Below, piece by piece: positions 1-5,081 of a stretch of DNA of 9,948 nt. Both the position numbers and the translations under genes were made by a program. Position 1 is the stretch's first letter. Each line of letters begins with the position of its first letter. Origin of the DNA: Candidatus Bathyarchaeota archaeon (GTDB taxonomy: Archaea > Thermoproteota > Bathyarchaeia > 40CM-2-53-6 > RBG-13-38-9). The stretch spans positions 1-9,948 of the forward strand of contig JAOZGV010000188.1 in the NCBI GenBank assembly GCA_026015225.1, read 5' to 3'. The notes beneath the pieces were generated by a model, which saw only the letters and a program-made list of their open reading frames with translations, made no database searches and was not told the DNA's origin.

Positions 1-108
1 AGCGAAATAAATGTATCTATATAATTGTCTAATTATATCCGAGATAGTCAAAAACCATAAAGAACCTATTAAAAAGATTATTGATTTCACTTAGTTACTT
101 CTAATTTA

Positions 109-127
109 ATCGTATTTAATATACGAT
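109..127 (-). terminator. Possible hairpin terminator after the 64-residue gene
   Basis: ATCGTAT (109-115) and ATACGAT (121-127) form a perfect 7-bp inverted repeat with a 5-base loop. It starts 5 bases beyond the stop codon of the minus-strand gene. No T-run follows it on that strand, so a terminator role is only plausible; it could also be a chance AT-rich palindrome. Confidence 0.3.
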
Positions 128-131
128 CCTT

Positions 132-326
132 TCAGATCCTTCTTCGCTTTTTCATCGGTTTTAATTTCCAATTTCCGCTTGCATCACGATAAAATTCTCC
201 TGACCTGGTCATCATTTCATATTTGTTACAGTATTTTACTAGTACAGATTCTTTATCGCTTCTAGAATATCTCTTCTGAATATTTTTTGGACCATAAACA
301 GAGTCCTTTCTTATTGTGGCAGTCAT
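132..326 (-). CDS. Small basic hypothetical protein (64 aa)
   Basis: I do not recognise the family. The protein has 64 residues and is rich in Lys and Arg, ending in a strongly basic KKRRR tail, with no membrane segment and a single Cys. Such a composition would suit nucleic-acid or ribosome contact, but that is inference. Support for its being a gene comes from its setting. An ATG is preceded by a weak AGGT-type ribosome binding site about 10 bases upstream. A good TATA-like box lies about 30 bases further up. A 7-bp hairpin follows the stop. It is divergent from the zinc-ribbon gene at 445. It could still be a chance open frame in AT-rich DNA. Confidence 0.5.
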   Translation of the reverse strand: MTATIRKDSVYGPKNIQKRYSRSDKESVLVKYCNKYEMMTRSGEFYRDASGNWKLKPMKKRRRI

Positions 327-353
327 TTTATTATACCTGAATCAAATTAAGCG

Positions 354-367
354 TAAAATATATAAAA
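354..367 (-). promoter_or_regulatory. TATA box for the 64-residue minus-strand gene
   Basis: On the minus strand this reads TTTTATATATTTTA, close to the archaeal TATA consensus. It is centred about 35 bases before the ATG at 326, which predicts a transcript start near 335 and a short leader. It lies back to back with the plus-strand TATA box at 396-408. Confidence 0.45.
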
Positions 368-395
368 GTGTTTTTTTGTGCTACAAAACCACAAA

Positions 396-408
396 TTTTA
401 TATATATG
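396..408 (+). promoter_or_regulatory. TATA box for the zinc-ribbon pair
   Basis: TTTTATATATATG matches an archaeal TATA box. Transcription would start near 428-432, giving a leader of about 15 bases before the ATG at 445, just enough to hold the GTGAT ribosome binding site at 436-440. Confidence 0.5.
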
Positions 409-444
409 TTTGTATGTAACACAAGTATACATAAAGTGATTTGA

Positions 445-567
445 ATGAATTTGATTTGCAAAATTAACGGGCACAAATTCTTCAAAACATTAGAAATCCT
501 TCGAAAGGAAGGTGCTTACGACATAAGTGATGCGAAATACTGCAATAGATGTGGTATGATAGCATAA
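445..567 (+). CDS. Tiny C/H zinc-ribbon protein (40 aa)
   Basis: This is a 40-residue frame beginning MNLICKINGHKF. It has Cys5 and His10 near the N-terminus and a knuckle C33-x2-C36 (YCNRCG) near the C-terminus, a plausible single zinc site. The overall layout, a C-x4-H start and a CxRCG end, resembles the short prophage and archaeal proteins grouped as DUF1660; that likeness comes from memory of the pattern, not from a search. The start is fixed by an in-frame TGA immediately before the ATG and by GTGAT at 436-440, which fits the archaeal anti-Shine-Dalgarno sequence. It shares a TATA promoter and probably a transcript with the zinc ribbon at 615. Its function is unknown; nucleic-acid or protein binding is likely. 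Confidence 0.6.
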   Translation: MNLICKINGHKFFKTLEILRKEGAYDISDAKYCNRCGMIA

Positions 568-614
568 AAACTATGATAAATCCAAATTATGTGTCGAACC
601 AAGGTTATGGAAAT

Positions 615-761
615 ATGGAATTTTACTGTGTTAAATGTAGGAAAAAGGTCGAAATCTCAGAAGAAAAAATTACTAATGAAGATAAAGGAAATAGAAGACT
701 CTTCAGATCCAAATGTCCTGATTGTGGAACCAAAACCGCAAAATTTGGAAAAAAGAGTTAG
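615..761 (+). CDS. DUF5679-like small zinc-ribbon protein (48 aa)
   Basis: This 48-residue protein has two CxxC knuckles, YCVKC near residues 4-8 and CPDC near residues 34-37, separated by a charged linker and followed by a Gly/Lys-rich tail. The pattern fits the archaeal DUF5679 zinc ribbons, whose function is not established. An open frame extends upstream to an ATG at 549. That ATG lies inside the preceding gene and has no good ribosome site, and the extra 22 residues do not resemble the family. The ATG at 615 has AAGGTT at 601-606, so I prefer it. The 47-base gap from the 40-residue zinc-ribbon gene suggests one transcript. Confidence 0.7.
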   Translation: MEFYCVKCRKKVEISEEKITNEDKGNRRLFRSKCPDCGTKTAKFGKKS

Positions 762-808
762 AACGTCTTAAATAAATTCAATAAATGTTTTTACGCTCGT
801 GAAATAAA

Positions 809-868
809 ACCCACCACCAAGACCCATCTGGCCCGCCGAGAAGGGGGGTTTACGCCCTCCCCCCTTCC
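809..868. other. GC-rich hairpin island: structured RNA or terminator
   Basis: These 60 bases are about two-thirds G+C in a region that is otherwise roughly 30%. GAAGGGGGG (840-848) pairs perfectly with CCCCCCTTC (859-867) around a 10-base loop. An alternative pairing, AAACCC (807-812) with GGGTTT (846-851), would compete with that stem. An AT-rich tract with T-runs follows at 871-892. On the plus strand this could terminate the zinc-ribbon transcript or form part of a leader for the tiny membrane protein. On the minus strand it could be a downstream RNA beyond thyA. GC-rich islands in AT-rich archaeal genomes often mark structured RNAs. I could not match it to a known family. Confidence 0.4.
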
Positions 869-871
869 ATC

Positions 872-890
872 TTAAAATTTTAAAAAATTT
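872..890 (+). promoter_or_regulatory. AT-rich TATA-like stretch before the 32-residue gene
   Basis: A run of A and T (TTAAAATTTTAAAAAATTTT) lies 27-45 bases before the ribosome binding site at 917-923. It could serve as a TATA box giving a start near 905. Its T-runs could equally finish a terminator with the hairpin just upstream. Confidence 0.25.
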
Positions 891-916
891 TTCAACCATT
901 GAAAAAGCTCGATAAA

Positions 917-923
917 GGAGGTG
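917..923 (+). promoter_or_regulatory. Near-perfect ribosome binding site for a TTG start
   Basis: GGAGGTG is a full match to the archaeal anti-Shine-Dalgarno core, placed 7 bases before TTG at 931. This is the strongest ribosome binding site in the window and the main reason to believe in the tiny gene that follows. Confidence 0.7.
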
Positions 924-930
924 TAAGTTC

Positions 931-1029
931 TTGGATAGAAAAGTAATGATTGTGGGTGCACTAGGTGCTGCAATAATTGCGGCGATTTTTTCATTCTTCA
1001 TATCTAGAAGAAATGGAAAAAAACCTTAG
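931..1029 (+). CDS. Single-pass membrane microprotein (32 aa)
   Basis: This 32-residue frame starts with TTG. The protein has a short charged N-terminus (MDRK), a hydrophobic segment at about residues 5-24 rich in Ala, Ile, Gly and Phe, and a basic tail (SRRNGKKP). The layout predicts one membrane helix with the basic tail on the cytoplasmic side. An in-frame TAA lies upstream at 913-915. GGAGGTG at 917-923 is ideally spaced from the TTG. I do not recognise a family; proteins this small usually act as modulators or subunits of larger membrane complexes, which is inference only. It converges on thyA, with 67 bases between the stops. The longer minus-strand frame across the same bases has no such support. 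Confidence 0.6.
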   Translation: MDRKVMIVGALGAAIIAAIFSFFISRRNGKKP

Positions 1030-1096
1030 AAAATATTTTAGTGCTAAAGTTAGTATGTACTAAACTATTGAAGGCTTGCTTAAATTCCAAAAATCT

Positions 1097-1903
1097 TTAT
1101 TTGCATTTTTTTAACATATCAGAATAAAGTTCAGTTTGCAATGTTCTTTTATCAAAACTTCTTTCCTTAATTAGTTTAATGAATCGCTCTTCAAAATCTT
1201 GAAAGTCATTCTCATATATATGAAAACTGTTTGAAAAATCAACATATAGACCCGGTTCAACTTTGAACCCAATCTTTTTGCTTAATTGTTCTGCGATTTT
1301 TTTCTGTAGTTCTGTAAAAGCAAAAATGTTCCAGAAAGCTGCTTTATATGCATCTCTAGAGCGCCAACACGTTTCCATTACGAGTTCTTTTCCTATTATG
1401 CGACACCAGATCCTCTGCAAACATGGAGGATGTTCTAATGATTGATCGACCCAAGGTTTCCAAGTTATTGCCTGAGCTCTTCTACTAAAACCACGAACCT
1501 TAGCATTTTTTCCTTTAAGTTCTACCTCTTTTTCTACACACAGCTTATCAAACATATACTCGATCTGATCTATTTTCAAATCATCTGGAACAGTATAATT
1601 GTATAATCTCTCATGGTATTCGTATGGGCGTTTTCCCTCATATACAAAATGATCTCCGGTGCCTTCAACGACCTCACCAACATACTTGTCAAGATCTTCC
1701 AATCCACCACAGAGTCCTCCTAAATGAACTCTTGGCTCTGAAAATGGCTTACGTATAACCATAAGCATCGAACAATCCCTACTCCACTGTTCGTACTCTG
1801 TATAGATTAAAACTCCTTCTTTCCACAATTTCGATACTGCTTCTTCCCAGACTTTTGCTATATTGTCCCCTTCAACCATCAATACAGGAAGTGATTTGTC
1901 CAT
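1097..1903 (-). CDS. thyA: Archaeal (methanogen-type) thymidylate synthase
   Basis: Thymidylate synthase makes dTMP from dUMP with a methylene-folate cofactor in the cytoplasm. Key ThyA features are present in the expected order. An arginine pair (R141-R142, SRRAQAITW) would bind dUMP phosphate. The catalytic Cys is C161 in HPPCLQRIW. R181-S182-x-D184 (WRSRD) follows, then N192 (FWNIFAF), which selects uracil over cytosine, and H228/Y230 (SFHIYEND). The EYHERL stretch near residue 95 and PCL instead of the bacterial PCH fit the archaeal form. At 268 residues it is longer than the roughly 200-220 I recall for methanogen enzymes, mostly at the N-terminus. GGTG (1911-1914) lies 7 bases before the ATG. 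A dCMP hydroxymethylase is less likely because the Asn is kept. Confidence 0.85.
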   Translation of the reverse strand: MDKSLPVLMVEGDNIAKVWEEAVSKLWKEGVLIYTEYEQWSRDCSMLMVIRKPFSEPRVHLGGLCGGLEDLDKYVGEVVEGTGDHFVYEGKRPYEYHERLYNYTVPDDLKIDQIEYMFDKLCVEKEVELKGKNAKVRGFSRRAQAITWKPWVDQSLEHPPCLQRIWCRIIGKELVMETCWRSRDAYKAAFWNIFAFTELQKKIAEQLSKKIGFKVEPGLYVDFSNSFHIYENDFQDFEERFIKLIKERSFDKRTLQTELYSDMLKKCK

Positions 1904-2071
1904 AAACTTACACCAGAATAATCAAAAATTTTAATTTTTATTAAAGGAATATCTCACTAAAATGAGTTATCGGTTTTTGAAATAAAAGATTATGTGAAAA
2001 AATCCAATTATCCATTAATAAGTATCAAAAAAATGAAGTAATGGAATGTAAAGACATTTTATCCTCCAGAA

Positions 2072-2098
2072 TGAGAATAGTTTGATATTATATTCTCA
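2072..2098. promoter_or_regulatory. Perfect 8-bp inverted repeat in the divergent thyA/DUF362 promoter region
   Basis: TGAGAATA (2072-2079) and TATTCTCA (2091-2098) are exact inverted copies with an 11-base spacer. The spacer and right arm contain a TATA-like ATATTATATT. It sits 72 bases before the DUF362 start and about 170 before thyA. It could be a dimeric regulator site over a promoter, or a leader hairpin. I see nothing else recognisable in the 266-base gap 1904-2169. Confidence 0.4.
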
Positions 2099-2169
2099 GA
2101 AAATTAAAGTTGTGGACACATAGACGTATTGTGATAGTTAAATGTTGGTCTTATCAGAAGTGATTTAGA

Positions 2170-2997
2170 TTGACAAAATCTAAAGTTGCTGTTATTAAAG
2201 GAAAAAGATCTATAAAGACTGTTCTAAAGGCTCTAAAGCCGATATGCAAGCCAGAAGAATTTGTAGATAAACCAATTTTGATCAAGGTTAATTTTATCTC
2301 AATAAAAAAATGGGATACCGGCGCTACAACAGATCCAATTGTAGTAGAGTCATTAATTCGTTTTTTTCAACCTTATAACGATCAAATCTTTGTTGTTGAA
2401 TCCGATGCGACCATTACAAAAGCCGATGAAGCTGCCAAAGCAACGGGCATTATAGAATTATGCGAGAAATATGATATACCGTTCCTAAATCTTAGAAAGT
2501 ATCCCGAACTGGTTGAAGTCGAGGTCCCAAATCCAGAGGTTCTTTCAACAATAAAATTTCCCAAAATTGTTCTTGGAAGTCATGTGATAAGCGCAGCAAA
2601 AATGAAGACTCATGGTGATACTCAAGTTACTCTAGGTTTAAAAAATATGTTTGGGCTTTTAACAGACAGGCCAAAATCAGGATATCATTCTCTTGGGATC
2701 AGCAAGGTAATAGTAGATATAAATTCTGTATTTAGACCTACACTTACAGTAATAGATGGGTTTATAGCAATGGAAGGTTCGGGTCCAGTAAGTGGCTCAC
2801 CAGTAAAAATGGACTTAATAATTGCTGGAAAAGATGTCGTGGCGACTGATACCGTAACATCAAAAATAATGGGATTTGAACCAACAGATATCTATCATAT
2901 CAGAAGAGTTGCTGAATTAGGATTGGGTAATATGGAAAATATAGAGATAATTGGCGAAGACTTGAAAAATGTGACTCGTGAATTCAAAAAAGCATAG
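2170..2997 (+). CDS. DUF362 family protein
   Basis: This 275-residue protein is a single DUF362 (PF04015) domain. Recognisable stretches are GATTDP near residues 51-56, VVESDA at 75-80, the KMKTHGDTQVTLGLKNMFG core around 144-162, DGFIAMEGSGPVSG near 196-209, and AGKDVVATD near 219-227. No ferredoxin-type CxxCxxC clusters follow, unlike some family members. The biochemical role is not established; members often sit near iron-sulfur or redox genes, and here the next gene is a rhodanese. The start is TTG at 2170. An in-frame TGA lies at 2161-2163, no ATG occurs until deep inside the domain, and GTGAT (2160-2164) is the ribosome site. It probably has its own promoter; 80 bases separate it from the rhodanese. 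Confidence 0.85.
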   Translation: MTKSKVAVIKGKRSIKTVLKALKPICKPEEFVDKPILIKVNFISIKKWDTGATTDPIVVESLIRFFQPYNDQIFVVESDATITKADEAAKATGIIELCEKYDIPFLNLRKYPELVEVEVPNPEVLSTIKFPKIVLGSHVISAAKMKTHGDTQVTLGLKNMFGLLTDRPKSGYHSLGISKVIVDINSVFRPTLTVIDGFIAMEGSGPVSGSPVKMDLIIAGKDVVATDTVTSKIMGFEPTDIYHIRRVAELGLGNMENIEIIGEDLKNVTREFKKA

Positions 2998-3048
2998 TTG
3001 ATTTATTAAAAAAGGTTAGTTTAAGAGATAAATAAATTAATAACAATG

Positions 3049-3058
3049 TTATATTTAT
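3049..3058 (+). promoter_or_regulatory. TATA-like box before the rhodanese gene
   Basis: TTATATTTAT is centred about 25 bases before the TTG at 3078. This would place transcription almost on the start codon and suggests a leaderless or near-leaderless message. Alternatively the rhodanese is read through from DUF362. Confidence 0.35.
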
Positions 3059-3077
3059 TACAATAGGGAAATGTAAA

Positions 3078-3527
3078 TTGAATCAAAGAACAGTTAGGAT
3101 GATAGCGATTGCAGCAGTTCTCATTGTTTCTTTTATCGCTATTAGTGGATTTTTAAAACCTGGTTGTTATCCCTTTTACTTTGAGAAAGATGCGGAAGTA
3201 AGCGAATTATCTGCTAAAGAAGCTTTTAGCATGATAAACAGAAATAAAGATAATTCTGATTTTATAATTCTTGATATTCGAACTCTAGAGGAATATGAAA
3301 GCGGTCACCTGGAGAATTCTATTAGAATTGATTTTTATTCTGATGATTTTGAAGAACAGCTTGACAAACTAGATAAAAATAAAACTTACCTTATTTATTG
3401 TAGAAGTGGTAATCGCAGCTCAAAAGCTCTGAATATAATGCAAGAATTAGGTTTTAAGGAGGTCTATCATATATCAGGTGGGATTATCGAGTGGACAGAA
3501 GAAGGTTTTCCGATAGTGGTGGATTAG
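3078..3527 (+). CDS. Membrane-anchored extracytoplasmic rhodanese domain protein
   Basis: This 149-residue protein has an N-terminal hydrophobic helix (about 8-25) after a basic MNQRTVR start, then one rhodanese domain (about 42-147). Active-site Cys108 sits in the loop CRSGNRS (108-114). Other family marks are LDIRTLEEYESGHL (65-78) and SGGIIEW (133-139). The family moves sulfur or reduces thiol-linked species. Here the domain would face outside the membrane, suggesting sulfide, polysulfide or cyanide handling at the cell surface; that role is inferred. Cys30 follows the helix, but the context (LKPGC) is a poor lipobox. The start is TTG at 3078, which keeps the positive residues before the helix; ATG at 3099 is the alternative. 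Only 80 bases separate it from DUF362. Confidence 0.82.
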   Translation: MNQRTVRMIAIAAVLIVSFIAISGFLKPGCYPFYFEKDAEVSELSAKEAFSMINRNKDNSDFIILDIRTLEEYESGHLENSIRIDFYSDDFEEQLDKLDKNKTYLIYCRSGNRSSKALNIMQELGFKEVYHISGGIIEWTEEGFPIVVD

Positions 3528-3588
3528 TTGCGAGTATTAAAGATATGCCGCCAAATCCAATGATCTTTTCTCTATTTATTCTGAACAA

Positions 3589-3919
3589 TTAGATTTTATT
3601 AAACCAAGCAATCTTAATTTGCCCCACCCTCTGTTTTATCGATGCGCCAAATATTTGCATTAGTATCTCTATGAGTAATTCTTGATTAAGTGAAATCGCA
3701 TTTAGATGAACATATTTTCCTCCTAGGATATACAAAGTAGATCCTATTCATCGGAAAAAATCGTTCGGCGTCAAGTTCTATTGCTGATTCTTGATTTCTA
3801 TTGCAATTAGCAATTTGGAAGTCATTGGAGCCTCTAAAAGAAAAATGTACAGTTTCTAGAAAGTTAATGTACTTTGTAAAATCAGTGTTAGCGATCTCAA
3901 TTTGATTTTTTTCTATCAG
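3589..3919 (-). pseudogene. Remnant of a third gene downstream of hsp20, frame broken
   Basis: The 388-base gap 3528-3915 holds what looks like decayed coding sequence. One minus-strand frame runs from CTG at 3919 and reads sensible protein (including RGSNDFQIANCNRNQESAI, then ELDAERFFPMN) to about 3745. The adjacent frame then reads equally sensible protein (STLYILGGKYVHLNAISLNQ, then ELLIEILMQIFGASIKQR) to a stop at 3589. Joined by a one-base shift they give about 110 residues. The first codon overlaps the hsp20 stop (CTGA), the place where an ATGA start-stop overlap would be expected, so the start codon may be mutated too. I cannot name the family. A sequencing error plus a rare CTG start would leave it intact. 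Confidence 0.5.
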
Positions 3920-4473
3920 TCGATTTTTATTTTCTTCTTATCGTTTTTTGTTAATTCCTTCTTTGGTACTATCGCTTCAAGTACACCATTCTTATAGCTT
4001 GCCGTAATTTTATCTGGAACAACATCCTTCGTTGGCAGATCCAATGTTTTATAGAATTTTTTCGCTTTTATCTCGACTTTTCCATCTGAAATATTCAACT
4101 GAATATCGTCCTTTTCAACGCCTGGCAGCTCAACGCAAATCTTAACAGATTTTTTGTCCTCGTAAACATCGGATAAAGGTTCCCGTTCTTCTGATAATGA
4201 CGGTTTTGGTTTAAACGGTCTTTTTGGTTTAAGTGGATGTGGTCTAGACGATTCTAACGGACTCGTCATTTCTGTTGGTGAATCGGAGCTATAATGTCCA
4301 CGTATAATGTATCCTTTCATATTTGGTTCGTTAATCTCTTTTATATCCCAATTACCTTTTAGTTCTCCAGTTGCAACTGCTTTGTTTATTGCTTCCATTT
4401 CCTTCTTCATTTTTTCAAGGAAATTCTTTTGAAAATGGTCCATATCAAAGAAGATTTCGTCAAAATAATCCAT
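3916..4473 (-). CDS. hsp20: Hsp20 / alpha-crystallin small heat-shock protein
   Basis: This ATP-independent chaperone of about 185 residues holds unfolding proteins in the cytoplasm. The alpha-crystallin domain covers roughly residues 100-173, with ELPGVEKDDI near 115-124 and the diagnostic GVLEA near 163-167. The C-terminal tail ends in IKI, a fit to the oligomer-forming IxI motif. The N-terminal part is long, begins with aromatic and acidic residues (MDYFDEIFFDMDHF), and is joined by a Pro/Lys-rich linker (about 79-91). I chose the ATG at 4473 because GAGGTGA (4479-4485) sits 5 bases before it. The upstream ATG at 4497 overlaps the regulator's stop and has no such site. The gene follows the regulator by 17 bases, so both lie on one transcript. 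Confidence 0.88.
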   Translation of the reverse strand: MDYFDEIFFDMDHFQKNFLEKMKKEMEAINKAVATGELKGNWDIKEINEPNMKGYIIRGHYSSDSPTEMTSPLESSRPHPLKPKRPFKPKPSLSEEREPLSDVYEDKKSVKICVELPGVEKDDIQLNISDGKVEIKAKKFYKTLDLPTKDVVPDKITASYKNGVLEAIVPKKELTKNDKKKIKID

Positions 4474-4490
4474 ATATTTCACCTCATTTT

Positions 4491-4904
4491 TTACCATTCT
4501 TCAAAGTCTTGGAGAACCCTCAATAAACGACCTAAAGCTAAGCTGACCATCAAAAACTCTGCTTGACCAGACTGTGAGCATCTATACCTTCCATCTTCGG
4601 ATTTTTCCATTAGACCGCATGCTGTCAATTTTTTTGTACTCTCCCATACTATCTTTGGATTCAGACTAAGTTCTCTCATGAAATCTGCAAAGCTCAACGT
4701 GAGATCATCGTCCTCAAATAGGCTCTTCATCATTCTCAGCCTGCCTGCGTTTGAGAGCGCATCAAAGAATGATGAGAATCTCTCAAACTCTTCTTCAAAC
4801 ATATCAAGCTCATCTCTTAGCTCACTTTTCGGCCATCCTTCTGCGCTCAATGGCATTTCGAAAAGAATGCTACCGTTTTTTACAAGCTGTAACTTAAGGG
4901 TCAT
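4491..4904 (-). CDS. Winged-helix (ArsR-like) regulator of the Hsp20 operon
   Basis: This 137-residue DNA-binding protein has an acidic N-terminal part (about 27-45, EELRDELDMFEEEF-like). A winged-helix domain spans about 47-113: FDALSNAGRLRMMKSL gives the first helices, SFADFMRELSLNPKIVW the helix-turn-helix, and MEKSEDGRYRCSQSG the wing. The C-terminal helix (117-137) is likely for dimerisation. It has no metal-binding Cys/His cluster of the classic ArsR type. Archaeal hsp20 genes are often preceded by such a regulator. Here the two are 17 bases apart, so it probably controls its own operon through the TTACC/GGTAA sites at 4922-4963. The ATG at 4904 has GGAGGT (4915-4920) 10 bases upstream; two other ATGs nearby are out of frame. 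It is unlike Pyrococcus Phr as far as I can judge. Confidence 0.78.
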   Translation of the reverse strand: MTLKLQLVKNGSILFEMPLSAEGWPKSELRDELDMFEEEFERFSSFFDALSNAGRLRMMKSLFEDDDLTLSFADFMRELSLNPKIVWESTKKLTACGLMEKSEDGRYRCSQSGQAEFLMVSLALGRLLRVLQDFEEW

Positions 4905-4921
4905 CTCCCATCATACCTCCA

Positions 4922-4963
4922 GGTAATTACTAAAAGGTAATATATAAACTTACCCATTGGTAA
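4922..4963 (-). promoter_or_regulatory. Promoter and multi-site operator of the regulator-hsp20 operon
   Basis: On the minus strand a TATA box GTTTATATA (4941-4949) is framed exactly by GGTAA (4950-4954) and TTACC (4936-4940), an inverted pair with a 9-base spacer. Upstream, TTACC-N4-GGTAA (4950-4963) is a perfect inverted repeat over the BRE region. Downstream, another TTACC (4922-4926) lies within the palindrome GTAATTAC (4923-4930), 14 bases from the previous copy. Four half-sites around a TATA box are what one expects of a repressor that blocks TBP/TFB binding and the polymerase start. The predicted start is near 4918. The likely ligand protein is the regulator encoded next to it. Confidence 0.6.
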
Positions 4964-5024
4964 TTTTATCCTTTTTAGAATTAACTTTTCTATATTTAAA
5001 CTAAAATTGTTTTTAAAATAGCGA

Positions 5025-5037
5025 GTTTATAAAATTA
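5025..5037 (+). promoter_or_regulatory. TATA-like box before the nitrilase gene
   Basis: GTTTATAAAATTA lies about 50 bases before the chosen ATG at 5082 and predicts a start near 5057. That leaves a leader of about 25 bases carrying the GTGAAGG ribosome site. It is divergent from the Hsp20 operon promoter, about 80 bases away. Confidence 0.35.
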
Positions 5038-5081
5038 TAGCATCTGCAAATTAATTATTCAAAATAGTGAAGGTTTTTTCA

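Noticed and set aside
1..131. Left edge searched for a partial gene
   Set aside because: Stops are frequent in the frames I read; apart from the hairpin at 109-127 I see nothing supportable.
589..771. 60-residue plus-strand frame overlapping the DUF5679-like gene
   Set aside because: A shadow in another frame; only the frame from 615 has the paired CxxC knuckles.
768..1001. 77-residue minus-strand frame across the GC-rich island
   Set aside because: Its Gly/Pro-rich middle is just the hairpin read as codons. It has no good ribosome site, and the plus strand holds a better-supported gene at 931.
1050..1063. TTAGTA-TG-TACTAA palindrome between convergent genes
   Set aside because: A two-base loop is too tight for a good terminator hairpin, and such AT-rich palindromes are common by chance here.
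1263..1445. Plus-strand frame opposite thyA
   Set aside because: Antisense shadow of a well-conserved enzyme, without a ribosome site or known motif.
2382..2564. Minus-strand frame opposite DUF362
   Set aside because: Ser/Thr-rich antisense shadow of a conserved domain.
3707..3725. GGAGG followed by ATG on the minus strand within the gap after hsp20
   Set aside because: The reading frame ends after three codons (Met-Phe-Ile); the purine run simply encodes the LGGK of the broken gene.
4678..4926. Plus-strand frame opposite the winged-helix regulator
   Set aside because: Ser-rich low-complexity shadow; the minus strand encodes a coherent DNA-binding protein.
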